From Exiguobacterium profundum (GTDB lineage Bacteria; Bacillota; Bacilli; Exiguobacteriales; Exiguobacteriaceae), in NCBI RefSeq assembly GCF_001909285.1, contig NZ_MRSV01000001.1, positions 2,002,556 through 2,066,555 of the forward strand: a stretch of DNA of 64,000 nucleotides, read 5' to 3'. Position 1 is the stretch's first letter, and each line of letters starts with the position of its first letter. The notes under the pieces were generated by a model, which was given only the letters and a program-made list of their open reading frames with translations, made no database searches and was not told where the DNA came from. Positions 42,955 through 51,848 of this stretch are shown one piece after another. Both the position numbers and the translations under genes were made by a program.

Positions 42955-42998
42955 AAAAAAATCGCCTCGTTCACAGGGATGAACGGGCGATTTTTTAT
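42955..42998. terminator. Bidirectional terminator between YitT-type gene and gre gene
   Basis: AAATCGCC-(T)-CGTTCA-CAGGGA-TGAACG-(G)-GGCGATTT with A and T tracts on either side, between convergent stop codons. Confidence 0.82.
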
Positions 42999-43453
42999 GG
43001 TTCGATGTGGAGCACTTCGACTTGAATCGTACCTCCTGGCGTTTCGATTTGAATTGTTTGACCAATTGTCGCACCCATCAAACGACGACCGAGTGGCGAT
43101 GTCACGGATATGCTTCCTCGTTCTATATCCGCTTCTGCCTCACTCACGATTCGATAGCGCTCGGTCTCTTCTTGTTGCATTTCCCGAATCACGACCTGAT
43201 TTCCGAACGTCACGACTTCCGAACGTTCCGATATAACGATGATCGCGTCATCAAGGAGGTGATTCAGTTCTAAAATATCCGCCTCGATCCGTTCATATTC
43301 ATGTACCGCTTCACGATAGGTAACGTCTTCACGGAAATCACAAAATTTTCGAGCCGTCCGTATCCGTTTACGCGCATCCGTTCGCTCTTTTTTTAGCTTC
43401 ACAAGTCGATTTGTCAATTGGTGATGACCTGTCTCTGTCAGTTGCGGTTTCAT
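42995..43453 (-). CDS. GreA/GreB-family transcription elongation factor
   Basis: A 152-residue Gre-type protein. The N-terminal coiled coil (LTNRLVKLKKERTDARKRIRTARKF) ends in a tip CDFREDVTY that keeps acidic residues where canonical GreA has GDLSENAEY. The C-terminal FKBP-like domain is typical: RYRIVSEAEADIERGSISVTSPLGRRLMGATIGQ. It should bind the RNA polymerase secondary channel, but the tip is diverged, so it may be a GreA paralogue with altered activity. Standalone gene before the YugP-like gene. Confidence 0.85.
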   Translation of the reverse strand: MKPQLTETGHHQLTNRLVKLKKERTDARKRIRTARKFCDFREDVTYREAVHEYERIEADILELNHLLDDAIIVISERSEVVTFGNQVVIREMQQEETERYRIVSEAEADIERGSISVTSPLGRRLMGATIGQTIQIETPGGTIQVEVLHIEP

Positions 43454-43481
43454 TGACAACAATTCCTTTCGTCAAGAAATT

Positions 43482-43507
43482 AAAAAATCCCGCCTACCGA
43501 CGGGATT
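43482..43507 (-). terminator. Intrinsic terminator of the YugP-like gene
   Basis: On the minus strand AATCCCG-TCGGTAGG-CGGGATT is followed by a T6 run, just after the stop at 43518. Confidence 0.82.
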
Positions 43508-43517
43508 CCATTCAATC

Positions 43518-44201
43518 CTATTCATCACGCGGCATAAAGACGATGAGTGCCAAGCGAATAAGTTCGGCAACCGCAACGAGCGTTGCAGCGACGTAAGTCC
43601 AAGCCGCGGCATTCAACACTTTACGTGCACCTGTCTCTTCTGTCGCCGTCACGATTCCGTGAGACGTCAATTGCGCCATCGCTCGTTTCGATGCATCGAA
43701 CTCGACCGGTAACGTGATCAACTGGAACACGACCGCCCCGAGCATCATGATGACACCGAGTTGAGCCAACCCGAGTGCCCCGAATAAGAATCCTCCGAGT
43801 AACAATGGGAACGACAAGTTCGACGTGATGTTGACGACCGGAACAAGGCTGTGGCGGACGCGCATCATCTTATAGTCTGTCGCATCTTGAATGACGTGAC
43901 CGATCTCGTGCGCAGCAATCGCGGCAGACGAGATTGTCGACCCTTGATACACTTCGCGAGACAAACGAACGACTTTATTGACCGGGTCATAGTGGTCGCT
44001 CATGAGTCCGTCGACCATTTCGATTCTCACGTTGTGCACACCGTTTTGTTTCATGATGAAATCAGCGACTTGTGCACCTGTGACACCGCTTTGGAGCGGT
44101 TGTTTCAAAAACTGCTTATACGTACTTTTCACTCGCATCTGGGCCCATAGGGGGATGAGCATGATCAGTGCAAGATAGAAAATATAGCCACCTAATGACA
44201 T
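43518..44201 (-). CDS. YugP-type membrane zinc metallopeptidase
   Basis: A 227-residue inner-membrane protein of the Zn_peptidase_2 family. It has an N-terminal helix, a zinc motif IAAHEIGHVIQ (HExxH, near residue 115), and C-terminal hydrophobic helices. Substrate unknown; such proteases are thought to act in membrane protein turnover. Conserved near ypjA in related genomes by my recollection, which I could not check. Confidence 0.88.
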   Translation of the reverse strand: MSLGGYIFYLALIMLIPLWAQMRVKSTYKQFLKQPLQSGVTGAQVADFIMKQNGVHNVRIEMVDGLMSDHYDPVNKVVRLSREVYQGSTISSAAIAAHEIGHVIQDATDYKMMRVRHSLVPVVNITSNLSFPLLLGGFLFGALGLAQLGVIMMLGAVVFQLITLPVEFDASKRAMAQLTSHGIVTATEETGARKVLNAAAWTYVAATLVAVAELIRLALIVFMPRDE

Positions 44202-44239
44202 TTTCTATTTCACCTCTGCATGTATTTGATAATTTGATT

Positions 44240-44857
44240 TTACATTCTTATGACCTTATTTTCAAGCGATGGACGTAGGACGAAGGCATATCCAAAAAAA
44301 AAACATAATCCTGTCAACCAAAAGGAGCCGTAGCCGATCCACATGATGTGTTCTGCCAGTGACGGATAACGTGGCCATTGACCGAGTACATAATCGACGA
44401 CGTCATTATGAATTACCCAAATCAGCGTACATACAAACGAGGTGACCGTCCATTTCATGAATGGCGCGTAGATGAGCGCTTGTAAGGCCATTGCACCGTG
44501 AGAGACCATCAACATGACGGCCATCAAGATGGTCAAGGTCGGCGCATCCGGTGGTAACGTGCCCAAATACATGATGTTCATAATCACGGCCCAGACCCCG
44601 TATTTAATCAACGTGATGAAGGCCAGCGTCTCGAACAACGGGGAGCGCTTGTTAGCTAACCAAAGTCCGAGGACAATCGTAAAGAAGAATGATGCTGTCG
44701 GACTATCCGGTACGAACAGCCAATAGATGTACGGTGTGTCACGTAATTGAGGCTCGTACCAGATATACCCGTAAATCGTCCCTCCCAAGTTGATGATCAA
44801 TAGAATAGTCAATACAATCCGATGCATCAAGAACGGTTTTAAAAACATGGGGTTCAT
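44240..44857 (-). CDS. ypjA: DUF1405 (YpjA-like) membrane protein
   Basis: A 205-residue polytopic membrane protein with six predicted helices. It lies after qcrC, as ypjA does in B. subtilis. The last helix reads GLCFFFGYAF, encoded across a 10-base A run on the plus strand; whether this is native is unclear. Function unknown. ATG follows AAAGGATTGAG. Confidence 0.85.
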   Translation of the reverse strand: MNPMFLKPFLMHRIVLTILLIINLGGTIYGYIWYEPQLRDTPYIYWLFVPDSPTASFFFTIVLGLWLANKRSPLFETLAFITLIKYGVWAVIMNIMYLGTLPPDAPTLTILMAVMLMVSHGAMALQALIYAPFMKWTVTSFVCTLIWVIHNDVVDYVLGQWPRYPSLAEHIMWIGYGSFWLTGLCFFFGYAFVLRPSLENKVIRM

Positions 44858-44913
44858 TGTCTCAATCCTTTTTCTTCAGTTTTCTTCAGTTTATCGTATG
44901 CGTCGTGCAGAAG

Positions 44914-44947
44914 TAAAAAAGTGTAGCCCGATATTCAGGCTACACTT
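44914..44947 (-). terminator. Intrinsic terminator of the qcrABC operon
   Basis: On the minus strand AAGTGTAGCC-TGAATATC-GGGCTACACTT is followed by a T run, just after the qcrC stop. Confidence 0.88.
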
Positions 44948-44953
44948 GATGAC

Positions 44954-45748
44954 TTACTTGTTATTTTCGCCGCCTTCACCGTATGAAGCGATGAACTCAG
45001 ACATGGCTTGGAGATCTTCATCTGAACCATCCCACTGACCAGCTGGCATCGTACCGACACCGTTGACCGCGATTTCCGCGATTTCTTCAGCCGTATACTG
45101 TGTGCCGACGAGTGCTGGAGCCGCTGCTCCACCTTCTAGGTTTTGACCGTGACAGTTGACGCAAGATTGAGCTGAATAAATCTCATATCCTGGAGCCGCT
45201 GTATCGATTTCAGGACCTTCACCCGGAATTTGAAGCTCACCTTGTGCATGAACTTGATCCCAGTGTGTCGTTTGAACAGATTCCCAAGTCAAGTAGAAGA
45301 CCGAGAGAATTCCAAGTAACATGAAACTGATCGCGACTGGACGTTTCGCCGGTCGACGCTCGAGACCTTGGTCAAGCCATGGTGCAACGAGAAGTGCCGT
45401 GAACGCCAAGCCTGGAATAATGACTGTACCAAGTAAGATCCAGTCCCCAGCAGCGAATTGATATTTGAGTAATTGATACAAGAACAAGAAATACCAGTCC
45501 GGCAACGGAATGTATGACGTGTTCGTTGGATCGGCGATATTTTGAAGCGGTGGTGCTTCGACAATTGTCAAAGCAATGAATCCGATCAAGAAGACCGATC
45601 CTACCATCCACTCTTTAAGCAAGAAGTTCGGCCAGAACGCCTCTGTGCGTCCTGGGTATTCTGAATAGTCTTTTGCAATGTTTTGTTTCCGATTCGAGAT
45701 TCCTACTCGAGAGTCGGTTACAAATTTCATCCCTTTACCGCGATGCAT
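44954..45748 (-). CDS. qcrC: Menaquinol-cytochrome c reductase subunit IV / cytochrome c
   Basis: Subunit of the b6c-type complex, 264 residues. Residues 1-150 contain three membrane helices (subunit-IV-like, with PPLQNIADPTNTSYIPLPDWYFLFLYQLLKY), and the C-terminal 90 residues form a cytochrome c domain with the heme motif CVNCH and a distal MPAGQWDG methionine. It receives electrons from the Rieske protein and passes them to cytochrome c. Co-transcribed with qcrA and qcrB. Confidence 0.96.
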   Translation of the reverse strand: MHRGKGMKFVTDSRVGISNRKQNIAKDYSEYPGRTEAFWPNFLLKEWMVGSVFLIGFIALTIVEAPPLQNIADPTNTSYIPLPDWYFLFLYQLLKYQFAAGDWILLGTVIIPGLAFTALLVAPWLDQGLERRPAKRPVAISFMLLGILSVFYLTWESVQTTHWDQVHAQGELQIPGEGPEIDTAAPGYEIYSAQSCVNCHGQNLEGGAAAPALVGTQYTAEEIAEIAVNGVGTMPAGQWDGSDEDLQAMSEFIASYGEGGENNK

Positions 45749-45781
45749 ATCGTTTCTCCTCCTTTTTCTCCTCTTATCGGC

Positions 45782-46453
45782 TTATAGCGGTCCAGAAACC
45801 CCTTGTTTACGAATCATCAAGAAGTGGGCTCCCAACAGTCCGAACAATGCCGCCGGTAAGAAGAAGACGTGAATTGCGAAGAATCGTGCGAGTGTGCTCG
45901 CCCCGACAATCTCACCACCAGCGAGAAGTGTCTTCGCAATACCACCGATAACCGGTACACTTTCAGCGATTTGAAGCGTAACTTTCGTTGCGAACAATGC
46001 CTTCATGTCCCATGGAAGCAAGTATCCCGTGAGTCCGAGCGCCAAGACGACGAAGAACAAGAGAACACCAACGACCCAGTTGAGCTCACGTGGCTTCTTA
46101 TACGATCCCGTGAAGAACACGCGGAGCGTATGTAAGAATAACATGACGATCGCTACAGATGCGCCCCAATGGTGCATCCCACGAACGATTTGTCCGTGTG
46201 CGATCTCATTTTGCAAATAATACACCGACGCGTGCGCGTTGATGATATCTGGTACGTAATACATCGTCAAGAACATCCCTGAAAGGATCTGGATGACGAT
46301 TGTAAAGAACGTCAAACCGCCAAAACAATAGACAAATGCAGAGAAGTGATGAGCAGGGTTGACGTGTTCCGGTACTTCATGGTCTGCGATATCGCGCCAG
46401 AGCGGTGTGATGTCTACGCGTTCATCGACCCAGTCATAAATTTTTTGTAACAT
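45782..46453 (-). CDS. qcrB: Menaquinol-cytochrome c reductase cytochrome b subunit
   Basis: The b6-type subunit, 223 residues, with four membrane helices. Paired histidines for the two hemes are visible in HHWGASVAIVMLFLHTLRVFF and in the helix that contains IHVFFLPAALFGLLGAH. WDERV-type N-terminal segment (DWVDERVDITPLWRDIADHEVPEH) matches the Bacillus protein. Located between qcrA and qcrC. Confidence 0.97.
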   Translation of the reverse strand: MLQKIYDWVDERVDITPLWRDIADHEVPEHVNPAHHFSAFVYCFGGLTFFTIVIQILSGMFLTMYYVPDIINAHASVYYLQNEIAHGQIVRGMHHWGASVAIVMLFLHTLRVFFTGSYKKPRELNWVVGVLLFFVVLALGLTGYLLPWDMKALFATKVTLQIAESVPVIGGIAKTLLAGGEIVGASTLARFFAIHVFFLPAALFGLLGAHFLMIRKQGVSGPL

Positions 46454-46526
46454 CGGCTAGTTCCCCCTCTCATTACTGAGCGACTGGACTACCTAAATAT
46501 AGGAAGCCGTCTTTTTCTTTTTTTTT

Positions 46527-46973
46527 TTAACGTGCAAGTGGTGCTGTCGGCGGTGTACCTGGAATGTTCGTTCCATCTTTTTCGTAACGTCCCAAGTGAC
46601 ACGGACAGAAGAATTCTTGTGGACGAGTCGGATCACCAGCGAATGCTACCTGACAGCCAAGGTGTGTACAAATCGGAGAAAGTGCGATGATCTCGCCACT
46701 ATCTGTTTTGTAAACCCATGCTGAAAGCGTTTCTTCAAATTCATACCAAGCATCTTGTGTTTGTTTCTTAAAGTCGACACGTTGCGGCTCAGTCGTGATG
46801 TCATCAAGACTCATTACTTTTACTTTGTCGCCTGCACCAGTTTTTTTCAAAACCGGTTCGATCGCAAAGTTGACCATCGGACTGATCAATGTTGCCGCCA
46901 TAAAGCCACCTACTCCAGTCAGTGTGTACGTTAAGAACTGACGGCGCGTGACTTTTGACCCATTTTGAGCCAT
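46527..46973 (-). CDS. qcrA: Rieske iron-sulfur subunit, apparently truncated by 18 codons
   Basis: Rieske protein of the qcr complex. Tat-type signal (TRRQFLTYT, residues 9-17) and one membrane anchor are followed by the 2Fe-2S motifs CTHLGC and CPCHLGRY. The frame ends in a TAA at 46527-46529 after TPPTAPLAR, but the same frame goes on KKKEKDGFLYLGSPVAQ to a natural stop at 46473-46475, giving the normal 166-residue length. The early stop is formed by an 11-base T run (plus strand) replacing what is usually a YEVK-type codon series. A sequence error is likely. Confidence 0.93.
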   Translation of the reverse strand: MAQNGSKVTRRQFLTYTLTGVGGFMAATLISPMVNFAIEPVLKKTGAGDKVKVMSLDDITTEPQRVDFKKQTQDAWYEFEETLSAWVYKTDSGEIIALSPICTHLGCQVAFAGDPTRPQEFFCPCHLGRYEKDGTNIPGTPPTAPLAR

Positions 46974-47083
46974 TTCGTTCCCCCCTCATTCGTGTGCATA
47001 ACCCCATAATTCTTTATGCATTCTTCACAAAAATTTCTCACTCAACAAAATAGTATATCAATAAAACCTCTACGTCAACCGCT

Positions 47084-47524
47084 TCATGTCGCCATCCAAC
47101 GGCTCGAAAGTTCCGTGATGACTTGTGTCGCAAAATTCTGGACCATCGTGTGCGCTTGATCGCTTGACATCGATCCAAGCGCGAGCGGCGGTACGAACAA
47201 AATCGGCAAATCAAATGTTTTGAAACGGACGTCTGACGCGATAAACAATACGTGAGAAAATCCGGATGAATTTGCTTTCGCCACCACATCCTGCGCCAAC
47301 TTCACACCAGCTTCCACATCGGTGTAACTGATGGTCGGGCTGAGCATCGTTCGACCAGATAATTGACGTTCTGTCTCGGCCGTGACGGCATGAATCACTT
47401 CATAGCTTTCGGCTTTGCGAACCATATCCTCACCAAACGCCAATTCTGCGAGCGGAACGATGAGCGTATCGACGTATTGTCGTTCGGCAATCGAGCGGAG
47501 TGCCCCTTGACTATCGAACCTCAT
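47084..47524 (-). CDS. ypiF: YpiF-like protein (DUF2487)
   Basis: A 146-residue soluble protein with the DUF2487 pattern: RFDSQGALRSIAERQYVDTLIVPLAE near the N-terminus and FIASDVRFKTFDLPILFVPP in the second half. It lies between ypiB and qcrA, as in B. subtilis. ATG 47524 follows GGAGAGGAGGG. Function unknown. Confidence 0.87.
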   Translation of the reverse strand: MRFDSQGALRSIAERQYVDTLIVPLAELAFGEDMVRKAESYEVIHAVTAETERQLSGRTMLSPTISYTDVEAGVKLAQDVVAKANSSGFSHVLFIASDVRFKTFDLPILFVPPLALGSMSSDQAHTMVQNFATQVITELSSRWMAT

Positions 47525-47643
47525 CTTTTCCCTCCTCTCCTTCATATCTCATCATGTCTATTGTAGCGTACATGACTTCGCTCACCTTTAAAAGTTATGA
47601 ACGAACTGTGAAATAATTGTGTATTCCTACGTAATTAATATAC

Positions 47644-47685
47644 CAAAAAACAAGCGCCTACCGGAACGGAAGCGCTTGTTTTTTT
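47644..47685 (-). terminator. Intrinsic terminator after ypiB
   Basis: On the minus strand ACAAGCGCTTCCGTTCC-GG-TAGGCGCTTGT is followed by a T run. The stop of ypiB lies at its A-rich upstream edge. Confidence 0.82.
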
Positions 47686-48218
47686 CAAAATAATTTAGAT
47701 GCTCGCACTTGATGAAGTTGAGTCGTCAGATTGCGGAATAAATTCTCGTCTCGTCGGTCGAGCGCTTTATCGATTTCAATCAGCAATCGTTCTTCTTCAA
47801 ATTGAGCAACCGATGCTTGAATGACCGTTTGAGCAGAAGACGAGACTTCATCTCTCACTTCTGCCACTGGTTCAAACGGATTCTGTTCGACGATGTCGAC
47901 CCAGTTCTCATCAATCATCATACCTTGAAAATTTAACTCTACATAGATTGGCCCATCGTGTAGACGGATGTCATGATAAGCCTTCTCAGGATTCATGGTC
48001 ACAAGGTCTCCCCGTCGGTATCGAAACGGTTCACCGTCAAACCCGTACGCTGTCATCACGAGACTACGTGGTGAGACCGAAGCGTTTGTCACGAAATGAA
48101 CGTTGCCAAGCTTTTCAGGATGTCTTAACCAATAGTCAAGAATCCACTTTGCTTCACGTTTCCGAAGCGTATGATGAGCGACGAATCGCTTCAAAAAATT
48201 ACGTTTCCGCTCGACCAT
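47685..48218 (-). CDS. ypiB: YpiB-like protein (UPF0302)
   Basis: A 177-residue soluble protein of the UPF0302 family (KRFVAHHTLRKREAKWILDYWLRHPEKLGNVHFV is the hallmark start). It follows ypiA by 23 bases, the conserved order. In B. subtilis the family is of unknown function, with reports of a role in cell envelope physiology that I cannot verify here. Confidence 0.88.
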   Translation of the reverse strand: MVERKRNFLKRFVAHHTLRKREAKWILDYWLRHPEKLGNVHFVTNASVSPRSLVMTAYGFDGEPFRYRRGDLVTMNPEKAYHDIRLHDGPIYVELNFQGMMIDENWVDIVEQNPFEPVAEVRDEVSSSAQTVIQASVAQFEEERLLIEIDKALDRRDENLFRNLTTQLHQVRASKLF

Positions 48219-48241
48219 CTGACCTCATTCCCTTCCCTTAT

Positions 48242-49516
48242 TCATTCTACGTCATCAGACAATTGTTCGAGCTGTTCTTCGAGCAATTGGCGATCATCGA
48301 GATCGACCACCAATGCAAGCGATTGCTCGACCACACGTCGCGCATCTTGTCTACGACCTTCCTCTATCAACAGTGTAGCCCATTCCGTCACAAATGACAC
48401 GTCCTCTTTCATCATCGGCTCAATTGAGGCATACAGACTGACCGCTTCGTCGTACGCTTCGAGCTCATATTTCGCCTTCGCCTTGTACCATGTCATGAGC
48501 GGCGACGTCGTATGATCTTCGAGTGCATCGATGGTTTCGAGAACATCATCGAATTCTCCTGCTTCAAATAAAATCGACAAGAGCAATTCGGTCGCTTGTA
48601 ACGACTCTGGATTTAACACGAGCGCCTCACGTAGTTCTTTAATGGCACCGTCCCGATTTCCGAGTTTGAGAAGCAGCCTTGCTTTAACGTGCCGCAGTTC
48701 ATCATTATAATCGTCGCGCGTGATGCCTTGATTGACAATCTCAATGGCCTCTTCCGTTTGCCCGATTGCATCGAGTGCCTCGGTATAAGGCAAGTAGAGC
48801 GACGTGAAGTCTGGGTCCATCGCCTGAAGCTCTTTGAACTGCTTGATCGCAACTTCCTCACGTCCGATCCGATGAGCCGTCATCGCATGACCGAAGACGG
48901 TGTTCAAATCGCGATGTGTGGCCCGCTCGTATTCCTCGAGCGCCTCTTCAAACGATCCGACCATCGTGAGGGCCTCCGCGTAATCCGCTTGATAGTCGAT
49001 TTCAGCCGGCAACTTCATCTTCGGAAGACGCGCATAAAGTGGAATGGCTTGTTCAAATGAACCGGTCGAGGCATACAATTCAGCCAATCCATAGATGAGT
49101 AAAGGTTCATCCGGATTTTTCTCGAGCGCCTCCATCAGTTTCTTCACTGCCACTTCATCCAATCCTTGCGATTGATACAGGTCAGCGAGGAGGACGAGGC
49201 TCCTCACTTGCGTATCTGCGTCATCCGATTTGATTTTTTCAAGCACGGCAATCGCTTCCTCTTCACGGTCACTATCTAAATACGCTTCCGCCAGTGATAA
49301 GGCGACATTCGGGTCTCCCTCATAGTCGACGTATAGCTTTGAGAGAACAGCTGTCGCCCGGTCGGCAAGACCTAACTCTAAATAGAGGTCGGCGATGGCT
49401 AAACGGTCATCATCCGACCCTTTCTTCTCAAGTTCTTCTAGATGCATGAGTGCATGTTCCGTCTCACCTGACTCAAGCATCTCGATTATATGTGTTAAAG
49501 CTGATTCATCTAGCAT
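48242..49516 (-). CDS. ypiA: YpiA-like tetratricopeptide repeat protein
   Basis: A 424-residue cytoplasmic protein made of about ten TPR-like helical repeats (for example AIADLYLELGLADRAT, LAEAYLDSDREEEAI, YAEALTMVGSFEEALEEY). No catalytic domain is visible. The role is probably scaffolding. It is directly downstream of aroA and upstream of ypiB, as in B. subtilis. Confidence 0.92.
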   Translation of the reverse strand: MLDESALTHIIEMLESGETEHALMHLEELEKKGSDDDRLAIADLYLELGLADRATAVLSKLYVDYEGDPNVALSLAEAYLDSDREEEAIAVLEKIKSDDADTQVRSLVLLADLYQSQGLDEVAVKKLMEALEKNPDEPLLIYGLAELYASTGSFEQAIPLYARLPKMKLPAEIDYQADYAEALTMVGSFEEALEEYERATHRDLNTVFGHAMTAHRIGREEVAIKQFKELQAMDPDFTSLYLPYTEALDAIGQTEEAIEIVNQGITRDDYNDELRHVKARLLLKLGNRDGAIKELREALVLNPESLQATELLLSILFEAGEFDDVLETIDALEDHTTSPLMTWYKAKAKYELEAYDEAVSLYASIEPMMKEDVSFVTEWATLLIEEGRRQDARRVVEQSLALVVDLDDRQLLEEQLEQLSDDVE

Positions 49517-49545
49517 GGTTCGTCCTCCTGGGCTTCGGTTTGTCG

Positions 49546-50796
49546 TTATTCTATCTTACGTTGAACCCGTTGTAAATCTTCACGGAATCGAGGATAACTG
49601 ACATCGGATGCCTCGATCCCCTCGATGTGAACGGCTTCATCGGTCATGAGTGACGCAATCTGTAACATCATGGACAAGCGATGGTCTCCGTAAGTCGAGA
49701 CATCTCCTCCATGAAGGCGACTCGGATTGACGTTGAATCCGTCCTCAGTGCCGACGATGTCCACACCTAACTTCCGTAGTTCCGAGACGACCACGTCAAT
49801 CCGGTCAGTTTCTTTCACGCGCAGTTCCGCTGCGTCTTTCACGATGGACGGTGAATTCGCTTGAGATGCGACGAGTGCGAACAGTGGTAATTCATCAATC
49901 TGTGAAGGAATTAAATCCTTTTCGACGACTGTGCCGGTTAGCTCACTCGTCGTGACCGTGACGTCTCCGACTCGTTCTTCACCGACCAATCGTTCGTTCG
50001 AAATGACGACATTCGCACCCATCCGTTCGAGCGTACGTAAAAATCCAATCCGTGTCTCATTCAAACAGACGTCCTTCGTCATAACTGAACTATCTGCCAC
50101 CATGGCCGCCCCTGCCCAGAAAAATGCAGCCGATGACGGGTCTGCCGGTACGTCGACCGTACATCCTGTCAATGACGAGGGTTCGACACGGATGACGCGT
50201 AACCCTTCCTCGTTTACAATCGATAGCTTCGCACCAAACAGGGGCAACATGCGCTCGGTATGGTCACGTGACAACATCGGTTCTCGAACAATCGTTGTAC
50301 CCGAGGCATGTAAGCCCGCGAGCAGGACGGCCGACTTCACTTGGGCGCTTGCGACCGGTAACGTATAGTCAATGGATCGAAGCGTCGTTCCTTCGATGAC
50401 GAGAGGCGCCATATCCCCTGTCACGTGTGCGCCCATGTTTCGTAAAGGCTCAGTAACGCGTCGCATCGGACGCCGGGATAACGATTCATCGCCTACGAGT
50501 TCAAACGACCCATTATAGCTGGACAAGAGACCGATCAGTAGGCGCATCGTCGTACCTGAATTCCCACAGTCTAGACGTGCCGAGCGCGGAGACGCAGTCC
50601 CCTTAATGACTAGTTCGTCTTGCAGTTCTGTCACGTCGGCTCCAAGTGATCGAATCACCTCGAGCGTCGAACGACAATCGGCACCGAGGAGTGGATTCCG
50701 CACGTGCGTCGTCCCGTTCGCCATCATCCCGAATAACAGTGCCCGATGTGTGATGGATTTATCACTCGGTACACGGATAGAACCGTTTAAACTCAT
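49546..50796 (-). CDS. aroA: 3-phosphoshikimate 1-carboxyvinyltransferase (EPSP synthase)
   Basis: Sixth step of the shikimate pathway; named aroE in B. subtilis. The 416-residue protein contains IRVPSDKSITHRALLF, the active-site DCGNSGTTMRLLIG, LSRRPMRRV, and VKETDRI. ATG 50796 (AACG after GGTGGG) is preferred to the in-frame 50808. It overlaps aroB by 4 bases. trp, hisC, tyrA and aroH, which lie between aroB and aroA (aroE) in B. subtilis, are absent here. Confidence 0.97.
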   Translation of the reverse strand: MSLNGSIRVPSDKSITHRALLFGMMANGTTHVRNPLLGADCRSTLEVIRSLGADVTELQDELVIKGTASPRSARLDCGNSGTTMRLLIGLLSSYNGSFELVGDESLSRRPMRRVTEPLRNMGAHVTGDMAPLVIEGTTLRSIDYTLPVASAQVKSAVLLAGLHASGTTIVREPMLSRDHTERMLPLFGAKLSIVNEEGLRVIRVEPSSLTGCTVDVPADPSSAAFFWAGAAMVADSSVMTKDVCLNETRIGFLRTLERMGANVVISNERLVGEERVGDVTVTTSELTGTVVEKDLIPSQIDELPLFALVASQANSPSIVKDAAELRVKETDRIDVVVSELRKLGVDIVGTEDGFNVNPSRLHGGDVSTYGDHRLSMMLQIASLMTDEAVHIEGIEASDVSYPRFREDLQRVQRKIE

Positions 50797-51848
50797 CGTT
50801 CCCACCATCCTTTCATCTGTTCAAACGTATGTCGAAGATGTTCGAGCTGTACCGACTCCACAGTGATCGTTTCACGAAGTAACACAAAACGAATTACACC
50901 ATGTCGGTTCTTTTTATCCAGCATCATTTTTTCCACGTAGTGTTCGAATGGTTGCCAATCGATTGGCGTGACGTCGTTCGAACGCATCCAATTGAACAAT
51001 CGCTTCGCTCGAACTTCATCTCCTGACACGAGGAAAGCGAACACCATCCCATGTAAAACCGCTTCCCCATGTGGGATACGATAGGCTTCCACCGATTCAA
51101 GGGCATGACCGAACGTATGCCCGAAGTTAAGCCAAGCACGAATGCCTTGTTCTCGCTCGTCCGTCTCGACAATGGTTTGTTTCACTCGAATCCCACGGGC
51201 AAGCCACGACACCCAATCCAATCGCTCATTCTCGTTCAAGTCCAAAAACAAGTCGTCCTCGAAAGAAGATTCGAGGACGTAACGTGATAAGTACGCATGT
51301 TTCAATAACTCACCGAGACCGCTTCGCACTTCCTGGACGGGCAAGGTATTCAGTCGACTGACGTTGTAATAGACGCCTGACGGTTGATAGAATGAACCGA
51401 TTGCATTTTTCGCAAAGGGTTGATTGACTGCCACTTTGCCTCCGACAGCCGAATCGTGAGCCAAAATCGTCGTTGGCACTTGTATGTATGGAACGCCTCG
51501 CATGTAGACACTTGCTAGAAAACCAGCCAAGTCGCCGATCATTCCACCGCCAAAGGCGACAATCAGTGTTTGGCGGTCACATCCGTGGCGCAACCCTTCT
51601 GCGACAAGCTGCTCGAGCTGAGATAGCGATTTCGACGCATCACCTGCTTCGACGACGGACGAAACGACGTGGGAATGGGTCAGATTCAACGTAGAACGGA
51701 ACGACTCTCCGTAAAGAGACTCGACATGTTTATCCGTAACGACCCATAGCATCGAATAACTGGACCAATCAACTGAATCGATCCAACGATCCTGATTGTC
51801 CAAGACGACTTCGTATGGGGTCGATGCTGAGATTGAAATCGTTACCAT
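50793..51848 (-). CDS. aroB: 3-dehydroquinate synthase
   Basis: NAD-dependent cyclase, the second shikimate step. The 351-residue protein has [33 protein letters not shown] and the metal-binding [10 protein letters not shown]. It overlaps aroC by 7 bases and aroA by 4. It ends the aroC-aroB-aroA core of this gene group. Confidence 0.97.
   Translation of the reverse strand: MVTISISASTPYEVVLDNQDRWIDSVDWSSYSMLWVVTDKHVESLYGESFRSTLNLTHSHVVSSVVEAGDASKSLSQLEQLVAEGLRHGCDRQTLIVAFGGGMIGDLAGFLASVYMRGVPYIQVPTTILAHDSAVGGKVAVNQPFAKNAIGSFYQPSGVYYNVSRLNTLPVQEVRSGLGELLKHAYLSRYVLESSFEDDLFLDLNENERLDWVSWLARGIRVKQTIVETDEREQGIRAWLNFGHTFGHALESVEAYRIPHGEAVLHGMVFAFLVSGDEVRAKRLFNWMRSNDVTPIDWQPFEHYVEKMMLDKKNRHGVIRFVLLRETITVESVQLEHLRHTFEQMKGWWER

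Noticed and set aside
42995-43453. Gre factor as an anti-cleavage Gfh1-type inhibitor
   Set aside because: Acidic residues are retained at the tip, though diverged, so an inhibitor role is not supported.
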